Shown: positions 36,096-43,063 of the stretch, piece by piece
Layout: the number at the start of each line of letters is the position of its first letter
How positions within the stretch are numbered: position 1 is the first letter of the stretch
Assembly: GCA_021325355.1 (NCBI GenBank)
Contig: JAJPHI010000020.1
Span: 213,473 to 277,472 of the forward strand
DNA: 64,000 nucleotides
Direction: 5' to 3'
Source: Pseudomonadota bacterium
Lineage (GTDB): Bacteria > Desulfobacterota > Binatia > Binatales > Binataceae
The notes under the pieces: generated by a model
Database searches by the model: none
What the model was told of the DNA's origin: nothing
The model's input: only the letters and a program-made list of their open reading frames with translations
Position numbers and translations under genes: made by a program

Positions 36096-38027
36096 TCATC
36101 CCGGCAGCGGCTCGCTCTTGAGCCGCGCCCGCAACTCCTCGAGCGACGCACTCTGATTCTTCTCGCCGCGCAGCAGCCGTATCGCGACGCTCCGCGCCGC
36201 CGCCTCGCGCTCGCCCACGACCACCATGTAGGGCACCTTGGCGAGCTCCCCCTCGCGCACCTTGAAGCCGAGCTTTTCATTGCGCAGGTCCGCGCTCGCC
36301 CGAAACCCATCCGCGCGCAGCAGCGCCGCCACTTCGGCCGCATACGCCTCGACCTTCTCGCTGAGCGACAGCACCCGCACCTGCTCCGGCGCGAGCCAGA
36401 ACGGCAGGATGCCGCCCGTATGCTCGAGCAGCACGCCGATAAAGCGCTCGACCGACCCCAGGATGGCCCGATGGATCATCACCGGCCGCTCCTCGCTCCC
36501 GCTGCTCGCCGTATAACTCAGGTCGAAGCGCTCGGGCAGATTGTAATCGAGCTGGATCGTCGCCGCCTGCCATCTGCGCTTCAGCGCATCGGGCACGTAA
36601 ATCTCGATCTTCGGCCCGTAAAACGCCCCCTCTTTGGGATTTTCCTCGAATTCGACCCCGTTGCGCTTAAGCGCCGCCGCGAGCTTGCCCTCGCTCATCC
36701 GCCACTGCTCGACGCTTCCCAGATGCGCGTCGGGCATCGTCGCCAGCTTGAATTCCACCTGCGCGAAACCGAGCGTCGCATAAACCTCGCGCACCATCGC
36801 GAGATTCATCGCCACCTCGTCTTCGATCTGCGCCTCGGTGCAGAAGATATGCGCGTCGTCCTGCGACATCACCCGCGCGCGCGTCAGTCCGTGCAGCACC
36901 CCTGACCGTTCCGCCCGATGGAGCCGTGAAAACTCCGCGAAGCGCAGCGGCAAATCGCGATAGGACCGCTTCTCCGCCCGATACACGAACGTATGGCCGG
37001 GGCAGTTCATCGGCTTCACCCCATAGCCCGTGCGCCAGCCCTCCGCCCCAGTGTCGATCGTCGCCGTCGCCGCCTCCGGGTCGGCCGCCAAAAACATGTT
37101 CTCGCGGAAGTTCTCCCAGTGCCCCGACTGATGCCACAGCTCGTTGCGATAAAGCTGCGGCGTCACCACTTCGTCAAACCCGTAGCGCCGATACAGCCGC
37201 CGGATGTAATCGATCAGATTGTTGAAGATGACGATGCCCTTCGGCAGATAAAATGGCTGCCCCGGCGCGATCGCATCGAAAAAATACAGCCCCATCTCGC
37301 GCCCCAGCCGCCGATGGTCGCGCTGGCGCGCCAGCTCGACGAGCCTCAGATGCTCGTCGAGCGCCTCCTTCGTCGCGAACGCGGTGCCGTAGATCCGCGA
37401 GAGCATCGCGTTATGCTCGTCACCGCGCCAGTATGCTCCCGCCACGCTGGTCAGCTTGAAGGCGCGCAGATAGCCGGTCGACGGCACGTGCGGACCGCGG
37501 CACAGATCCATCCACTCGCCCTGCCGATAAAGCGATACGCGCGCCTCCGGAATCCCCTGCAGAATCTCGACCTTGTAATGCTCCCCCATCCGCTCGAACA
37601 GCGCGATCGCCGCCTCACGCGCCATCTCGCTGCGTTCGATCTTCAGATTGGCCTTGGCCAACTGCCGCATCTTCTTCTCGATTTCCGGCAGGTCCTCGCT
37701 CGTGAAGGGCCGCGGCGGCGCGAAATCGTAATAGAATCCGTCCGCGATCGTCGGCCCGATCGTCACCTGCGTCCCCGGAAAAAGACTCTGCACCGCCTGC
37801 GCCAGCAGATGTGCCGTCGAATGCCGGATCACCTCGAGCCCCGCATCGCTCTCCGGCCCGACCGCCTCGACCGTCGCCTCAGCCTCGAGCACGCAGTCGA
37901 GGTCGCTTAATTTGCCGTTGATTCGTGCCGCGACCGCGCTGCGATCGCCAATCACCTCGCGCGCGCGCGTCCCCGTCGGCACCACGCTCCGAACGCCGTT
38001 GACCACTACCGCAATCTCAGCAGCCAT
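36096..38027 (-). CDS. thrS: threonyl-tRNA synthetase
   Basis: 643 residues from ATG 38027 (a TTG four codons upstream is also open). Domains in order: TGS (about 1-65), the second additional editing domain with the zinc-type HxxxH in IRHSTAHLLAQAV, the class II core with motif 2 FAEFSRLHRAERSGVLHGLTRAR-type RFAEFSRLHRAE, the catalytic zinc Cys in GVKPMNCPGH, motif 3 MIHRAILGSVERFIGVLLEH, and the anticodon domain. Full length. Upstream of infC by 150 bases, the common thrS-infC order; the spacer holds nothing I recognise apart from the infC Shine-Dalgarno site. Confidence 0.97.
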   Translation of the reverse strand: MAAEIAVVVNGVRSVVPTGTRAREVIGDRSAVAARINGKLSDLDCVLEAEATVEAVGPESDAGLEVIRHSTAHLLAQAVQSLFPGTQVTIGPTIADGFYYDFAPPRPFTSEDLPEIEKKMRQLAKANLKIERSEMAREAAIALFERMGEHYKVEILQGIPEARVSLYRQGEWMDLCRGPHVPSTGYLRAFKLTSVAGAYWRGDEHNAMLSRIYGTAFATKEALDEHLRLVELARQRDHRRLGREMGLYFFDAIAPGQPFYLPKGIVIFNNLIDYIRRLYRRYGFDEVVTPQLYRNELWHQSGHWENFRENMFLAADPEAATATIDTGAEGWRTGYGVKPMNCPGHTFVYRAEKRSYRDLPLRFAEFSRLHRAERSGVLHGLTRARVMSQDDAHIFCTEAQIEDEVAMNLAMVREVYATLGFAQVEFKLATMPDAHLGSVEQWRMSEGKLAAALKRNGVEFEENPKEGAFYGPKIEIYVPDALKRRWQAATIQLDYNLPERFDLSYTASSGSEERPVMIHRAILGSVERFIGVLLEHTGGILPFWLAPEQVRVLSLSEKVEAYAAEVAALLRADGFRASADLRNEKLGFKVREGELAKVPYMVVVGEREAAARSVAIRLLRGEKNQSASLEELRARLKSEPLPG

Positions 38028-38123
38028 ACGGACGGGCAATGCGCGCCACGACGGTCGCGCTCGCGAACTGGGACGGCCGACCGTTCATCGCGGACCGCGG
38101 CTCACTGGCATCATGACTGATAC

Positions 38124-38198
38124 TGGTAGGCACGGGCGGGTTTGAACCGCCGACCCCTTCCGTGTCAGGGAAGTGCTCTCCCGCTGAGCTACGTGCCT
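38124..38198 (-). tRNA. tRNA-Val (anticodon GAC), CCA encoded
   Basis: A 75-base cloverleaf on the minus strand. The acceptor stem is AGGCACG with CGTGCCT (7 bp), the D arm is GCTC-loop-GAGC, the anticodon stem is CTTCC/GGAAG with loop CTGACAC, and the T arm is GGCGG-TTCAAAC-CCGCC. The loop reads anticodon GAC, hence valine. The discriminator is A and the CCA end is encoded in the DNA at 38124-38126. It lies just upstream of thrS on the same strand. Confidence 0.96.
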
Positions 38199-38262
38199 TT
38201 GAACGTCTGCTCTCACAAGGCTTAGCAAGGGTAAACAAAAACCCCGCCGTCAGCAACGGGAG

Positions 38263-38709
38263 TCACGCCGATTCAACGTTGCGATCGAGCAAACCTTTGC
38301 CCGGTATATAGTTGACTTCGAGCCGCACGCCGTCGGGATCCTCGAACAACACCGAATAGTAGCCCGGCGCCCAGACCCCGACTTCCGGCGCCCGGATAAT
38401 CCTCGCCCCCAGCTCCCGCACCAGCTCGTGAACCGCATCGACGTCCTCGCGCGATCGCGCGCGAAAGCATACATGATGCAGCCCCGGGCGGCCCTGCGCG
38501 AAGCCGCTCCCCCGATACTCCGCGGCGCAGCGCGCCACCCCGAACCCCGTTCGTCCCCCGATGAAATACAGATCGTCCGGTCCGTCCCGCACCGCGAACT
38601 TGAGCCCCAAAAACGGCAGCAGTCGCCGATAGAACGGCGCGCAAAGCTCGAACTTGTCGACCGTGATGTAAATATGGGCGATGCCGTTGACTTCCATGCG
38701 GCCCGACAC
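38263..38709 (-). CDS. VOC-family (glyoxalase/dioxygenase fold) protein
   Basis: 148 residues, one pair of beta-alpha-beta-beta-beta modules. It starts near VNGIAHIYITVDKFELCAPFY and ends with YSVLFEDPDGVRLEVNY, the typical VOC signatures. Candidate metal ligands are His in GIAHIYI, His in GLHHVCFR and Glu in RLEVNY, which would support a metal-dependent activity. The reaction cannot be assigned; the family includes lactoylglutathione lyases, extradiol dioxygenases and epimerases. The start is GTG 38709, preceded by GGAAA at about 6 bases; ATG 38697 is the alternative. Confidence 0.87.
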   Translation of the reverse strand: MSGRMEVNGIAHIYITVDKFELCAPFYRRLLPFLGLKFAVRDGPDDLYFIGGRTGFGVARCAAEYRGSGFAQGRPGLHHVCFRARSREDVDAVHELVRELGARIIRAPEVGVWAPGYYSVLFEDPDGVRLEVNYIPGKGLLDRNVESA

Positions 38710-38783
38710 TGCTTTTCCATCTTTACCATCGCCGGCCCCGCGATGCGACCGGCGCGAGCCCTTCTGCTAACATCGATTGGGCC

Positions 38784-39914
38784 GTGGCGCTCGATCGCGA
38801 AAAGATCATCACCCTCTTCTTCTTCGTCCTCCTCGTCCTCATCTCCTACGAGCTCTACGCGGTTGTCTATCCGTTTATTTCCGCCATCGTCTCGGCCATC
38901 CTCCTCGCCTTCATTGCCCACCCCGTCCTCATCGCCCTCAACCGTCGCCTCCGCAGCCGCTCGCTCTGCGCCCTCATCATCACCCTGCTGGTCGCTCTGC
39001 TGCTCGGCCTCGTCGCGGCGTGGCTGTCAACCCGCCTCGTGCTCGAGGCCCAATCCCTTTACAAAGGCCTCGCCCCCGGCACCACCAATGCCGGCCTCGC
39101 CCGCGCCAGCGCCTGGATTCGCAGCACCGCGATCGGCGCCCGTCTGAACGCGATGCTCGCCTATCACGGCCTGCGCCTCGAAGATGAAGTGCGCAGCTTT
39201 GCCACCGCCGCCGCCAAGCAGGTCAGCGAATATATCGTGCTGCACGGCGGCGAGGTCGCCGGCAACTTCGCCCTCTTTATTTTTCACTTGTCGATCGCAC
39301 TCATCGCCTTCTTCTATTTTCTCCGCGACGGCGAATCCTATTACGACACCCTGCGCGAGCTGACCCCCCTTCATGAAGAGGACAAACGCGCGATTTTCGA
39401 AAGCCTCGGCGTCACCTTGTCGGCCGTGATGCGCGGTCTGCTGCTGGTCGCCCTGCTCGACGGTGCCGCCCTCGGCCTCGGCTATCTGGTGCTCGGCGTG
39501 CCCTATTGGGCGCTGCTCGCCCTGGTCAGCGCCGCGACCGCGCTCTTGCCCATCGGCGGCACCGCCCTCATCTGGGTCCCCGTCGCCGCCTACCTGTTCG
39601 CCACCTCCGGATGGGTCCCGGCGCTCGTCCTCCTCGGATGGTCGGTGCTCGTCGTCGCCGTCTCCGACAACCTGGTCAAGCCGCTCGCGATGGGCCATGA
39701 CACGGGCTTGCCCACCCTCGCCCTTTTTCTCGGCCTCGCCGGCGGCATCGAAGCCTACGGGCCGCTCGGCATCTTCGCCGGACCGGCGGTGATGGCCGTC
39801 TTCGCGTCGCTCCTGCGCGTTTACCGCCGCAACTACGCCGCCGCTCGCGACAGCGACTCCCCACCCGGCCGCATCAAAGGCGGCGGCCCCCGCCGCGCCG
39901 CCGCCGAAAGCTGA
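38784..39914 (+). CDS. AI-2E family transporter (PerM/YdiK type)
   Basis: 376 residues with seven or eight membrane helices, GTG start. N-terminal hairpin of helices at about 10-85, soluble amphipathic region at 90-140, then helices including LSIALIAFFYFLRDGE, the family-typical YLVLGVPYWALLALVSAATALLPIGG segment (shown abbreviated: ALLPIGGTALIWVP) and DNLVKPLAMGHDTGLPTLALFLGL. The family was named for a proposed AI-2 exporter, but members have varied or unknown substrates. It overlaps the next gene by one base (TGATG). Confidence 0.92.
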   Translation: MALDREKIITLFFFVLLVLISYELYAVVYPFISAIVSAILLAFIAHPVLIALNRRLRSRSLCALIITLLVALLLGLVAAWLSTRLVLEAQSLYKGLAPGTTNAGLARASAWIRSTAIGARLNAMLAYHGLRLEDEVRSFATAAAKQVSEYIVLHGGEVAGNFALFIFHLSIALIAFFYFLRDGESYYDTLRELTPLHEEDKRAIFESLGVTLSAVMRGLLLVALLDGAALGLGYLVLGVPYWALLALVSAATALLPIGGTALIWVPVAAYLFATSGWVPALVLLGWSVLVVAVSDNLVKPLAMGHDTGLPTLALFLGLAGGIEAYGPLGIFAGPAVMAVFASLLRVYRRNYAAARDSDSPPGRIKGGGPRRAAAES

Positions 39915-41236
39915 TGGTCGCGAAGGAACGCAAGGCCCGCTTCATCGTCCAGCGCCTGCGCGAGGCCGGCTTCGTCGCCTATCTCGCCGGCGGATGCGTC
40001 CGCGACCGCCTCCTCGGTCTGACCGCCAAGGATTACGATATCGCCACCGACGCGCGGCCCGAGGTCGTCCAGCGCCTGTTCGCCGAAACTGTCGCCGTCG
40101 GCGCCGCCTTCGGCGTCATCATGGTGCTCATCGAGGGCGATTCGTTCGAGGTCGCCACCTTTCGCGCCGACGCCCCCTACTACGATGGCCGCCGGCCCTC
40201 CGCCGTCCGCTTCGGCTCGCTCATCGAGGATGCCCGCCGGCGTGATTTCACCATCGGCGGCATGTATTTCGATCCCCTGAACGATCGCCTCATCGACCTC
40301 GTTGACGGCCGCCGCGACCTGCGCGCCGGTCTCATCCGCGCCATCGGCAACCCCGCCGAACGCTTCGCCGAAGACCATCTGCGCATCCTGCGCGCCGTCC
40401 GCTTTGCCGCGCGTTTCGGTTTCGCCATCGAAGCCGCCACCTGGGCCGCGATGCGCACGGCGGCCGCTTCGGTCAGCCGCATCGCCGCCGAGCGCATCGG
40501 CGAAGAACTCGTGCGCATCCTGACCGAGGGCGGCGCCGCCCGCGGCCTCGCCCTCCTCGTCGACAGCGGACTCGCCGCCGCGGTTCTACCCGAAGTCCTG
40601 CCGCTCAAGGACTGTCCGCAACCCGCCAACTACCATCCCGAAGGCGACGTTTATCGTCATACGTCGCTGATGCTCTCGATGCTCTGGGCGGGATGCGCCG
40701 AAACGCTGGCCTTCGGCGTGCTCTTCCACGATATCGCCAAGCCGCAATGCTTCGCCCGCGACACCGACGGCCGCATGACCTACTACGGCCATACCGAACG
40801 CGGCGCCGAGATCGCCACCGCCGCCTTGCGCCGCCTGCGCCGTTCGCGCGCCGTCCAGGAGCGCGTCGCCTACCTCGTCCGCTATCATCTGCGCCTGTGC
40901 ATGGCGCCGCGGATGCGGCGCGCGACGCTCAAGCGGATGCTCGCCGAGGACGGCTTCGACGAACTGCTCGAACTCGCGCGAATCGACGCCCTCGGCTCGA
41001 GCAGCAATCTCGGCTTCTACCACTTCTGTCGCCGCGCCCAGGCGGCCTTCAGCGCCGAACCCGTGCGCCCGCCGCGCCTCGTCAACGGCGACGATTTGAT
41101 AAGCCTCGGCTTCCGGCCGGGCCCGCAGTTCAAGCTTATCCTGAGGGAGGTCGAGGACCTGCATCTCGACGGCCTCCTGACCTCGCGTGACGACGCCCTG
41201 CGTTATGTCCGCGAAACCTACCGCCCCGCCTCCTGA
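39914..41236 (+). CDS. tRNA nucleotidyltransferase / poly(A) polymerase family protein with HD domain
   Basis: 440 residues. Class II nucleotidyltransferase head: LAGGCVRDRLLG at residues 24-35, the metal aspartates in DYDIATDA (Asp40, Asp42), RRDFTIGGM, DLVDGRRDL and the DHLRILRAVRFAARFGF signature. C-terminal half carries an HD-type domain (VLFHDIAKPQ, with preceding His in PEGDVYRHTSLM). This combination is common in bacterial CCA-adding enzymes and poly(A) polymerases; sequence alone does not separate them. Because the nearby tRNA already encodes CCA, the role may be repair or RNA 3'-end tailing. Co-transcribed with the AI-2E-type permease. Confidence 0.9.
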   Translation: MVAKERKARFIVQRLREAGFVAYLAGGCVRDRLLGLTAKDYDIATDARPEVVQRLFAETVAVGAAFGVIMVLIEGDSFEVATFRADAPYYDGRRPSAVRFGSLIEDARRRDFTIGGMYFDPLNDRLIDLVDGRRDLRAGLIRAIGNPAERFAEDHLRILRAVRFAARFGFAIEAATWAAMRTAAASVSRIAAERIGEELVRILTEGGAARGLALLVDSGLAAAVLPEVLPLKDCPQPANYHPEGDVYRHTSLMLSMLWAGCAETLAFGVLFHDIAKPQCFARDTDGRMTYYGHTERGAEIATAALRRLRRSRAVQERVAYLVRYHLRLCMAPRMRRATLKRMLAEDGFDELLELARIDALGSSSNLGFYHFCRRAQAAFSAEPVRPPRLVNGDDLISLGFRPGPQFKLILREVEDLHLDGLLTSRDDALRYVRETYRPAS

Positions 41237-41314
41237 CCCCGGCCCCCGCCCCGTTCCGCCCCGCCCTCCCCGCTCGCACCCGCAGGCTGCTGCCCGCATT
41301 CCGTATCCTTACCT

Positions 41315-41344
41315 GCGCGATTCGAGCTTCATTCTCGAAGCGCG
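41315..41344. repeat. imperfect hairpin between convergent genes
   Basis: TTCGAG (41321-41326) pairs with CTCGAA (41334-41339) around a 7-base loop, and flanking GCGC (41315-41318) pairs with GCGC (41340-41343) across a 2-base bulge. It lies 79 bases beyond the stop of the nucleotidyltransferase gene and may terminate that transcript. No T-run. The rest of the 283-base gap between the two convergent genes shows only a C-rich stretch and the rpmA terminator. Confidence 0.35.
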
Positions 41345-41464
41345 GCGATGGACCGGGATTTCCGTAATGTTGATGCTATCGAACCTTGGGATGGGCTCTT
41401 CCCTCGGTCAGCTCGGCCCGTCACAACCAACCGTTGGCCGGTCGCCGGGCGCGGCAGCGTGACG

Positions 41465-41495
41465 AAAAAGGCCCGCCGGCTTGACCGACGGGCCT
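41465..41495 (-). terminator. Rho-independent terminator of rplU-rpmA
   Basis: On the minus strand an 11-bp stem (AGGCCCGTCGG paired with CCGGCGGGCCT, one G-T pair) with a 5-base loop TCAAG is followed directly by a run of T. It begins 25 bases past the rpmA stop, the expected place for an intrinsic terminator. Confidence 0.9.
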
Positions 41496-41519
41496 GCTGC
41501 TGCAATCTGCTCTGGCGGC

Positions 41520-41804
41520 TCAGCCGCCGGCGGCCGCGCTTGCCGCCGCCGTCACCGGCTCAACGCTTACCTTGCGCTTGTCGCCGCGATAATTCTCATA
41601 GCGCGTTATCCCGTCGATCAGCGCGAACAGCGTATAATCCCGACCCATCCCGACGTTGCGCCCCGGATGGATCCGGGTGCCGAGCTGTCGCACCAGGATA
41701 TTCCCGGCCTTGACGGTTTCTCCCGCGTAGACCTTGATTCCGCGCCGCTGACCCGGACTGTCGCGGCCATTGCGCGTTGATCCCTGTCCCTTCTTATGCG
41801 CCAC
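41520..41804 (-). CDS. rpmA: 50S ribosomal protein L27
   Basis: 94 residues with GTG start. Canonical [39 protein letters not shown] block (abbreviated: [15 protein letters not shown]) and [15 protein letters not shown]. The mature N-terminus reaches the peptidyl-transferase centre. The C-terminus ends in an Ala/Gly-rich tail. It overlaps rplU by 11 bases. The obg GTPase gene that often follows rpmA is absent; a terminator follows instead. Confidence 0.97.
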   Translation of the reverse strand: MAHKKGQGSTRNGRDSPGQRRGIKVYAGETVKAGNILVRQLGTRIHPGRNVGMGRDYTLFALIDGITRYENYRGDKRKVSVEPVTAAASAAAGG

Positions 41805-42111
41805 GGCTGATCTCCTGGATCCGCAAAACGGTCAACTCCTGCCGATGACCATGTTTGCGCCGATAGTTCTTCCGCCGCTTCTTCTTGAACACGATAACCT
41901 TCGATCCGCGCGGCTGCTGTACGATTTTCGCCCGCACGGCCGCATCCGGAACGAGCGGCATCCCGACGATACTCTCGGCGGCATCCTCGATCGCCAGCAC
42001 GTCGGTCAGTGCCACTTCCGCCCCGACCTCGCCAGCGATTCGCTCGACCGTTATCTGGTCGCCGGCCGCCACCCGGTACTGCTTTCCACCCGTTCGTACG
42101 ATTGCAAACAT
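41794..42111 (-). CDS. rplU: 50S ribosomal protein L21
   Basis: 105 residues from ATG 42111 (a TTG two codons upstream is less likely). Starts [18 protein letters not shown] and contains the basic [17 protein letters not shown] motif before the end, both diagnostic. It binds 23S rRNA with L20. First gene of the rplU-rpmA pair; 78 bases separate it from sufT upstream, which reads in the same direction. Confidence 0.97.
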   Translation of the reverse strand: MFAIVRTGGKQYRVAAGDQITVERIAGEVGAEVALTDVLAIEDAAESIVGMPLVPDAAVRAKIVQQPRGSKVIVFKKKRRKNYRRKHGHRQELTVLRIQEISRGA

Positions 42112-42188
42112 GGTCAAATCCGAAGCGAATATAGCTACCGTCCCCCGCTCGCCAAGTCAACGCGCCGTGCGCTGAAAAACCGCCCGGC

Positions 42189-42725
42189 TCAGTCGAGACC
42201 GAGCCGCTCGCGGCCCGCCGGCGAAATCATCTGCGGATTCCACGGCGGATCCCACACCAGGTCAACTTCCGCCTCCGCCACGCCCGGCAGCGTCAGAATC
42301 TTCTGCTTGGCGTCATAGGCGATCGACGCCCCCATCCCGCATCCCTGCGCCGTCAGCGTCATCTTGACTTCGACCCGCTGACCGCCGTCGGCCACCGGCG
42401 TCAGCTCGAGCCCGTAGACCAGGCCGAGGTCCACGATATTGACCGGAATCTCCGGATCGTAACAGGTCTTGAGCTGCTCCCAGACCATCGCCTCGAGGTC
42501 GCCGGCCGGCGCGCTCACTTCCGCCTGCCGTTCGTCGGTCTTACCAATCGCATCGGCGTCCGCCGCCTGGATGCGAAAAAGCCCGCCGTGCGCCGGCACC
42601 TGCAGCGTATAGGTGCCGCCGAGCGCCTGGGTGATAAAGGCCTCGACCCCTTTTTCGAGCATCACGCGGGTGCCCGCCGGTATCTGGATCGCCTCACAAT
42701 CGCGGCTCAGTTCAACGCGTTCCAT
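42189..42725 (-). CDS. sufT: iron-sulphur cluster assembly protein SufT (MIP18/DUF59 domain)
   Basis: 178 residues. N-terminal ~75 residues form the SufT-specific part (IQIPAGTRVMLEKGVEAFITQALGGTYTLQV, abbreviated: PAGTRVMLEKG). The C-terminal MIP18-family domain has YDPEIPVNIVDLGLVYG and the conserved cysteine in MTLTAQGCGMG. SufT family proteins help mature Fe-S proteins, which fits a cell with the cluster-rich Nuo subunits and MiaB encoded nearby. No suf operon is adjacent. It is the last leftward gene before the origin-like region. Confidence 0.9.
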   Translation of the reverse strand: MERVELSRDCEAIQIPAGTRVMLEKGVEAFITQALGGTYTLQVPAHGGLFRIQAADADAIGKTDERQAEVSAPAGDLEAMVWEQLKTCYDPEIPVNIVDLGLVYGLELTPVADGGQRVEVKMTLTAQGCGMGASIAYDAKQKILTLPGVAEAEVDLVWDPPWNPQMISPAGRERLGLD

Positions 42726-42894
42726 ATGATTTTCCTTGCCTCGAATTCTAAAGCTTCCCGCGCCGCGGCACCAGCCGGCGCCTCAACGTCCACCTCCGCC
42801 TCGTCTGAACGGGCTCCCGGCCGCCCATCGAAGCCTCACCCCCTCGCCGGAATGCCGGTCGGTCAAGTATCGACCCAATTCACGCCCAAAAACT

Positions 42895-42903
42895 TGTGGA
42901 TAA
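42895..42903 (-). promoter_or_regulatory. DnaA box 1 (perfect)
   Basis: TGTGGATAA on the plus strand, the reverse complement of the strict DnaA box TTATCCACA. Part of an 11-base direct repeat with box 2. Confidence 0.8.
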
Positions 42904-42916
42904 GCTGTTATTTTCT

Positions 42917-42925
42917 TGTGGATAA
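42917..42925 (-). promoter_or_regulatory. DnaA box 2 (perfect)
   Basis: A second TGTGGATAA, same orientation, 22 bases (about two helical turns) from box 1, so DnaA monomers would bind on the same face of the helix. Confidence 0.8.
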
Positions 42926-42950
42926 TTCGGCTCGCCCCGCTCGGACCGGA

Positions 42951-42966
42951 TGTTTCACGTGAAACC
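42951..42966. promoter_or_regulatory. parS centromere site (ParB binding)
   Basis: TGTTTCACGTGAAACC matches the widely conserved chromosomal parS palindrome TGTTTCACGTGAAACA at 15 of 16 positions. Chromosomal parS sites cluster near the replication origin. parA and parB are not in this window. Confidence 0.88.
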
Positions 42967-43063
42967 GTCCGCCCGATACTCCGCCCCGCTTCTGCCTCCA
43001 CGGAACTTCGCGCACAATGCCAGAGGGTCGCGCGTCAGACGCGCCGCCGAGGGTTGGGAGGGG

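Larger units (their letters stand above)
42726..43063. other. intergenic origin-like region (DnaA boxes plus parS)
   Basis: A 338-base gap between divergent genes. Its core, 42893-42966, holds two copies of CTTGTGGATAA 22 bases apart, the AT-rich GCTGTTATTTTCT between them, and a parS-type palindrome. The neighbouring genes point away on both sides, and the orientation of highly expressed genes switches across this point. This is what a chromosomal origin or an origin-proximal centromere looks like. It lacks the many extra DnaA boxes and long AT-rich unwinding element of larger origins, and dnaA is not nearby. Confidence 0.6.

Noticed and set aside
42950..43063. Start of the exonuclease gene at ATG 42950 (MFHVKP)
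   Set aside because: This would place the start codon within parS; the extra 38 residues are Arg-rich and without homology to the family. ATG 43064 is preferred.
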